Shown one piece after another: positions 6,211 through 8,560 of a DNA stretch of 8,560 nucleotides. Each line of letters starts with the position of its first letter. The first letter of the stretch is position 1. The stretch comes from an uncultured Clostridia bacterium (GTDB lineage Bacteria > Bacillota > Clostridia > RGIG6154), in contig CAKSDT010000074.1 in the NCBI GenBank assembly GCA_934446135.1, positions 1 to 8,560 of the forward strand, in the 5' to 3' direction. The notes under the pieces were generated by a model. It was not told where the DNA came from. It did no database searches and was given only the letters and a program-made list of their open reading frames with translations. The translations under genes were made by a program, and so were the position numbers.

Positions 6211-7191
6211 ATGAAAGATATAGTGATTCTTGGTACAGGCGGTTGGGGAACTGCATTGGGAATATTACTTTTGGATAACGGGTTTAGTGTGACGATGTGG
6301 TCACCATTTCAAAAAGAACTGGATGTTTTAAAGAATACGAAAGAAAATCCACTCTTAAAAGGTGTAAAAATTCCCGACGAAATAGTATTTACAAATACCC
6401 TTGATTGTGTTAATGATGCTGACCTGTTAGTCATTGCAGTGCCATCACATGTTGTTAAGTCTGTGTGCAATCAACTTAAAAATTTCAGTAACCTTCCTAT
6501 AATTGTCAGCGTTGCGAAAGGGTTTGAAAAGGAAACCGACGAAAGACTTTCCGTTGTGATAAAAAACACATTGAATACAGATAAAGTCGTAATTCTTTCT
6601 GGACCGACTCATGCGGAGGAAGTGGCAAGAAAGGTTCCTACTACAATAGTTGCGGCATGTGAGAATGATTCGTATGCTAAAATTGTTCAGAGTGTGTTTA
6701 TGAATGAAAATATGAGAGTTTACACAAATAATGATGTAACGGGTGTTGAGGTTGCCGGTGCACTTAAAAATGTTATTGCTTTGTGTGCGGGTATATCTGA
6801 CGGATGTGGTTTTGGCGACAATACGAAGGCGGCACTGATGACAAGAGGACTCAAGGAAATTTCCAGATTAGGTGTTGCGATGGGCGGTCGTTCGGAAACC
6901 TTTATGGGGTTAACCGGGGTTGGTGATTTGATTGTAACCTGCACCAGCATGCTTAGCCGTAACAGAAGGGCCGGAATGCTGATAGGAAAAGGTTATACAC
7001 CTCAGGAAGCAGTAAATGAAGTTAAAATGGTTGTTGAGGGGATAACTGCCTGCAACTGTGCCTATAGGCTGGCAAAAAAAACAGGAGTTGAAATGCCGAT
7101 TGTTGAAACTGCATATAGCGTACTTAATGATGGAGTTAAACCATCTGATGCAGTAAGAACGCTAATGATGCGTGATAAAAAAGCCGAATAA
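6211..7191 (+). CDS. gpsA: NAD(P)-dependent glycerol-3-phosphate dehydrogenase
   Basis: Cytosolic enzyme reducing dihydroxyacetone phosphate to sn-glycerol-3-phosphate, the backbone for phospholipids. The protein has 326 residues, normal for GpsA. The Rossmann fold begins at once with DIVILGTGGWGTALG (GxGxxG at 8-13). Further family motifs are IAVPSH at 75-80, SVAKGFE with Lys103, LSGPTHAEEVARKVPTT near 129-145, EVAGALKNVIALCAG with Lys186, the catalytic lysine position, FGDNTKAALMTRGLKEI at 201-217, and GLTGVGDLIVTCTS with LSRNRRAG at 233-255. The start at 6211 is chosen from its ribosome binding site and leaves an 11-base gap after plsY. It is the last gene of the DUF512-der-plsY-gpsA unit and directly supplies PlsY. 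No hairpin follows; the next promoter begins two bases after the stop. Confidence 0.97.
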   Translation: MKDIVILGTGGWGTALGILLLDNGFSVTMWSPFQKELDVLKNTKENPLLKGVKIPDEIVFTNTLDCVNDADLLVIAVPSHVVKSVCNQLKNFSNLPIIVSVAKGFEKETDERLSVVIKNTLNTDKVVILSGPTHAEEVARKVPTTIVAACENDSYAKIVQSVFMNENMRVYTNNDVTGVEVAGALKNVIALCAGISDGCGFGDNTKAALMTRGLKEISRLGVAMGGRSETFMGLTGVGDLIVTCTSMLSRNRRAGMLIGKGYTPQEAVNEVKMVVEGITACNCAYRLAKKTGVEMPIVETAYSVLNDGVKPSDAVRTLMMRDKKAE

Positions 7192-7192
7192 G

Positions 7193-7221
7193 TTGACAAT
7201 TTTGATAATTGATGTTAATAT
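7193..7221 (+). promoter_or_regulatory. Probable promoter of the AraC-type regulator gene
   Basis: TTGACA at 7193-7198 is followed after 17 bases by TAATAT at 7216-7221, which matches four of six -10 bases. It starts immediately after gpsA and lies about 30 bases before the regulator's start. A short inverted repeat, GATAAT at 7204-7209 with ATTATC at 7220-7225, overlaps the -10 region and might be an operator, but it is only six bases per arm in AT-rich DNA. Confidence 0.6.
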
Positions 7222-7253
7222 TATCTTAAATTAAATATATAAGTGGAGTTATT

Positions 7254-8462
7254 ATGTATAATGTTACAGTAATTTCGACATCTAAGTGTATAACCGAAGT
7301 GTTTGAACATAATGAAGAATGGGAAAGATTTGGGTTTAATATAACTATCCTGACGGATATAAATAACACTGAATTTGATGAAATTCCTGATGTTGTTGTT
7401 GTACCTGTATCGACTTCCAGAGAGAGTATTAGCGATTATACAAATTATGTTATTAACAGTGATAAAAAATGCAGAATTATCATGTACGGAAGAAGGAGTT
7501 ACGAAAGAATAAAGGAGGCAATGGATAAGTTTGCTTTTGGTTATATTCCGATTCCGACGCAAAAATCGGATATTGATACGCTTGTTATTAGGCTTAAAAG
7601 GAGTTTTGACAGAAATTGTGAGAACAGTTATGCTGTTCTTAAGGAATATGAACAAAATGAAAATTATATATATAATTTATTGTATGGCAAATATCATACG
7701 GATAAAGAGTTATCAGTCATTATGCGACATCTTAATCCGCAATTTTCATTTGCACGTACAGAGTTTTCTTTGATTGGAGTTGAACTTATTGATATAAATG
7801 ACTATATCAGTAAAAAGTGGCGGCATGATAAGGATCTGTTCTATACTGCGATTGGAAACATTTTGAAAAAGACTGATGATTTATTCAATGTTTATAATGT
7901 TAATATTACGGAAAATAAAATATATGCTATTGTATTTTATGAGATCACATCTAATATTGATAACTATATTTCTGAAACAACTAAAAACATTAATGATATA
8001 ATGCAGTTTACAGTGTCATCTTCAATATTGCTTTCCGGCAATGTTTCGGCTATTGTCAATCTTGGTGTATATGAACAGATTATTAAACTCGCAGAACTTA
8101 CCTCTGATTATCAAACCGGAAACAGTCCTGATAATGAAAAGGGTGCCATAAGAAATGCTAAGAAATATTTGAAAAACAATATTAAAAGAGACATTTCTCT
8201 TAATGATGTGGCAAAATCTGTAGGACTCAGTTCTGCATATTTCAGCCGATTATTTAAGCAGGAAACCGGTGAAAATTTTATCGATTTTCTTATAAATGCA
8301 AGGATGGAGAAAGCCAAAGAATATCTTAGTAATTCCGATTACAAAACTTATGAAATAAGTGAACTTGTAGGATATAGTAAAAGTAAGTATTTTAGTAAAA
8401 TTTTTAAAAACTATACTGGCTATACTCCCACGGAGTATAAAAGTATTATTAATAATAATTAA
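7254..8462 (+). CDS. AraC-family transcriptional regulator with degenerate receiver-like N-terminus
   Basis: A 402-residue DNA-binding regulator. The C-terminal hundred residues are a clear AraC/XylS double helix-turn-helix: the first around 314-340 (ISLNDVAKSVGLSSAYFSRL followed by FKQETGENF), the second around 363-392 (TYEISELVGYSKSKYFSKIF followed by KNYTGYTPTEY). The N-terminal 120 residues resemble the receiver domain of YesN-type response regulators in layout, but the key residues are gone: the acidic pair near the first strand is replaced (VISTSK), the phosphoacceptor position in PDVVVVPVSTS holds Pro51, and the conserved Lys position in GYIPIPTQ holds Ile100. The middle (about 135-290) fits the variable linker of YesN-like proteins. 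It therefore probably acts without phosphorylation; the signal is unknown. The ATG has GTGGAG at 7243-7248. A probable sugar isomerase gene follows after 14 bases, suggesting control of a carbohydrate locus. Confidence 0.88.
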   Translation: MYNVTVISTSKCITEVFEHNEEWERFGFNITILTDINNTEFDEIPDVVVVPVSTSRESISDYTNYVINSDKKCRIIMYGRRSYERIKEAMDKFAFGYIPIPTQKSDIDTLVIRLKRSFDRNCENSYAVLKEYEQNENYIYNLLYGKYHTDKELSVIMRHLNPQFSFARTEFSLIGVELIDINDYISKKWRHDKDLFYTAIGNILKKTDDLFNVYNVNITENKIYAIVFYEITSNIDNYISETTKNINDIMQFTVSSSILLSGNVSAIVNLGVYEQIIKLAELTSDYQTGNSPDNEKGAIRNAKKYLKNNIKRDISLNDVAKSVGLSSAYFSRLFKQETGENFIDFLINARMEKAKEYLSNSDYKTYEISELVGYSKSKYFSKIFKNYTGYTPTEYKSIINNN

Positions 8463-8464
8463 AC

Positions 8465-8470
8465 GGAGGG
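8465..8470 (+). promoter_or_regulatory. Ribosome binding site fixing the GTG start of the last gene
   Basis: GGAGGG lies six bases before GTG 8477. The nearby ATG at 8475 is followed at once by TGA (ATGTGA), so it cannot start a protein; GTG, overlapping it, opens the frame that has recognisable homology. Confidence 0.75.
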
Positions 8471-8476
8471 ATTTAT

Positions 8477-8560
8477 GTGAAAAAGTTTAAGATTGGTTTA
8501 CAGTTGTTTTCGGTAAGAGACGAAATGAAGGCTGATATGGAATCAACCCTTATAGAAGTT
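8477..8560 (+). CDS. Sugar phosphate isomerase/epimerase family protein, N-terminal fragment
   Basis: Only the first 28 codons lie in the window. With GTG read as Met they give MKKFKIGLQLFSVRDEMKAD followed by MESTLIEV. The segment KIGLQLFSVRDEM, then an acidic run and TLxxV, is the usual opening of xylose-isomerase-like TIM-barrel proteins (sugar phosphate isomerase/epimerase, IolE/Hyi type, COG1082), where the typical form is IGLQLYSVRD. In this family the barrel binds a divalent metal and isomerises or epimerises small sugars or inositol derivatives. No metal ligands are visible because the fragment ends too early, so the specific substrate cannot be named. It lies 14 bases after the AraC-type regulator gene and is probably in the same transcript. 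The assignment rests on a short stretch. Confidence 0.72.
   Translation, partial: MKKFKIGLQLFSVRDEMKADMESTLIEV

Noticed and set aside
7204..7225. GATAAT/ATTATC inverted repeat as an established operator of the AraC-type gene
   Set aside because: Arms are only six bases in very AT-rich DNA and AraC-family sites are usually direct repeats, so chance is a sufficient explanation; it is mentioned only in the promoter entry.

Overview
The window looks like a core-genome stretch of an AT-rich, low-GC Gram-positive bacterium, most likely an anaerobic member of class Clostridia. The evidence is the AT-rich third codon positions, strong GGAGG-type ribosome binding sites, the acetate-forming pta-ackA pair, a zinc-ribbon L32 gene next to a YceD-family gene, and the order DUF512 / der / plsY / gpsA that is familiar from Clostridia. 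Family or genus cannot be named from this sequence alone. All recognised genes are on the + strand and all intergenic gaps are short (the longest, 2859-2987, is 129 bases). I see no RNA gene, insertion sequence, CRISPR array or phage gene.

Layout. (1) 1-2072: the 3' part of pta (phosphate acetyltransferase), whose upstream reading frame is broken by two in-frame stop codons, followed 24 bases later by a complete ackA (acetate kinase). Together these would turn acetyl-CoA into acetate and ATP. (2) 2081-2904: a near-consensus promoter, a YceD/DUF177 gene and rpmF (ribosomal protein L32), closed by a clear intrinsic terminator. (3) 2925-7191: a second promoter and a tight four-gene run: a PDZ plus radical-SAM-like DUF512 protein, the ribosome-assembly GTPase der, the acyl-glycerol-phosphate synthesis gene plsY, and glycerol-3-phosphate dehydrogenase gpsA. 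GpsA makes the glycerol-3-phosphate that PlsY acylates, so the last two are consecutive steps of phospholipid synthesis. YceD, L32 and Der all concern the large ribosomal subunit. (4) 7193-8560: a third promoter, an AraC-type regulator with a degenerate receiver-like N-terminus, and the first 28 codons of a probable sugar phosphate isomerase/epimerase, the likely start of a carbohydrate locus.

Most of this is ordinary housekeeping content. The points that deserve a second look are the two stops in pta, the pseudo-receiver in the AraC regulator, the uncharacterised DUF512 protein embedded among large-subunit genes, and an A/T palindrome inside the rpmF-operon promoter. I found no convincing evidence of a wholly new system. 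Three start sites (DUF177, gpsA and the final gene) are fixed by their ribosome binding sites rather than by the longest open frame.
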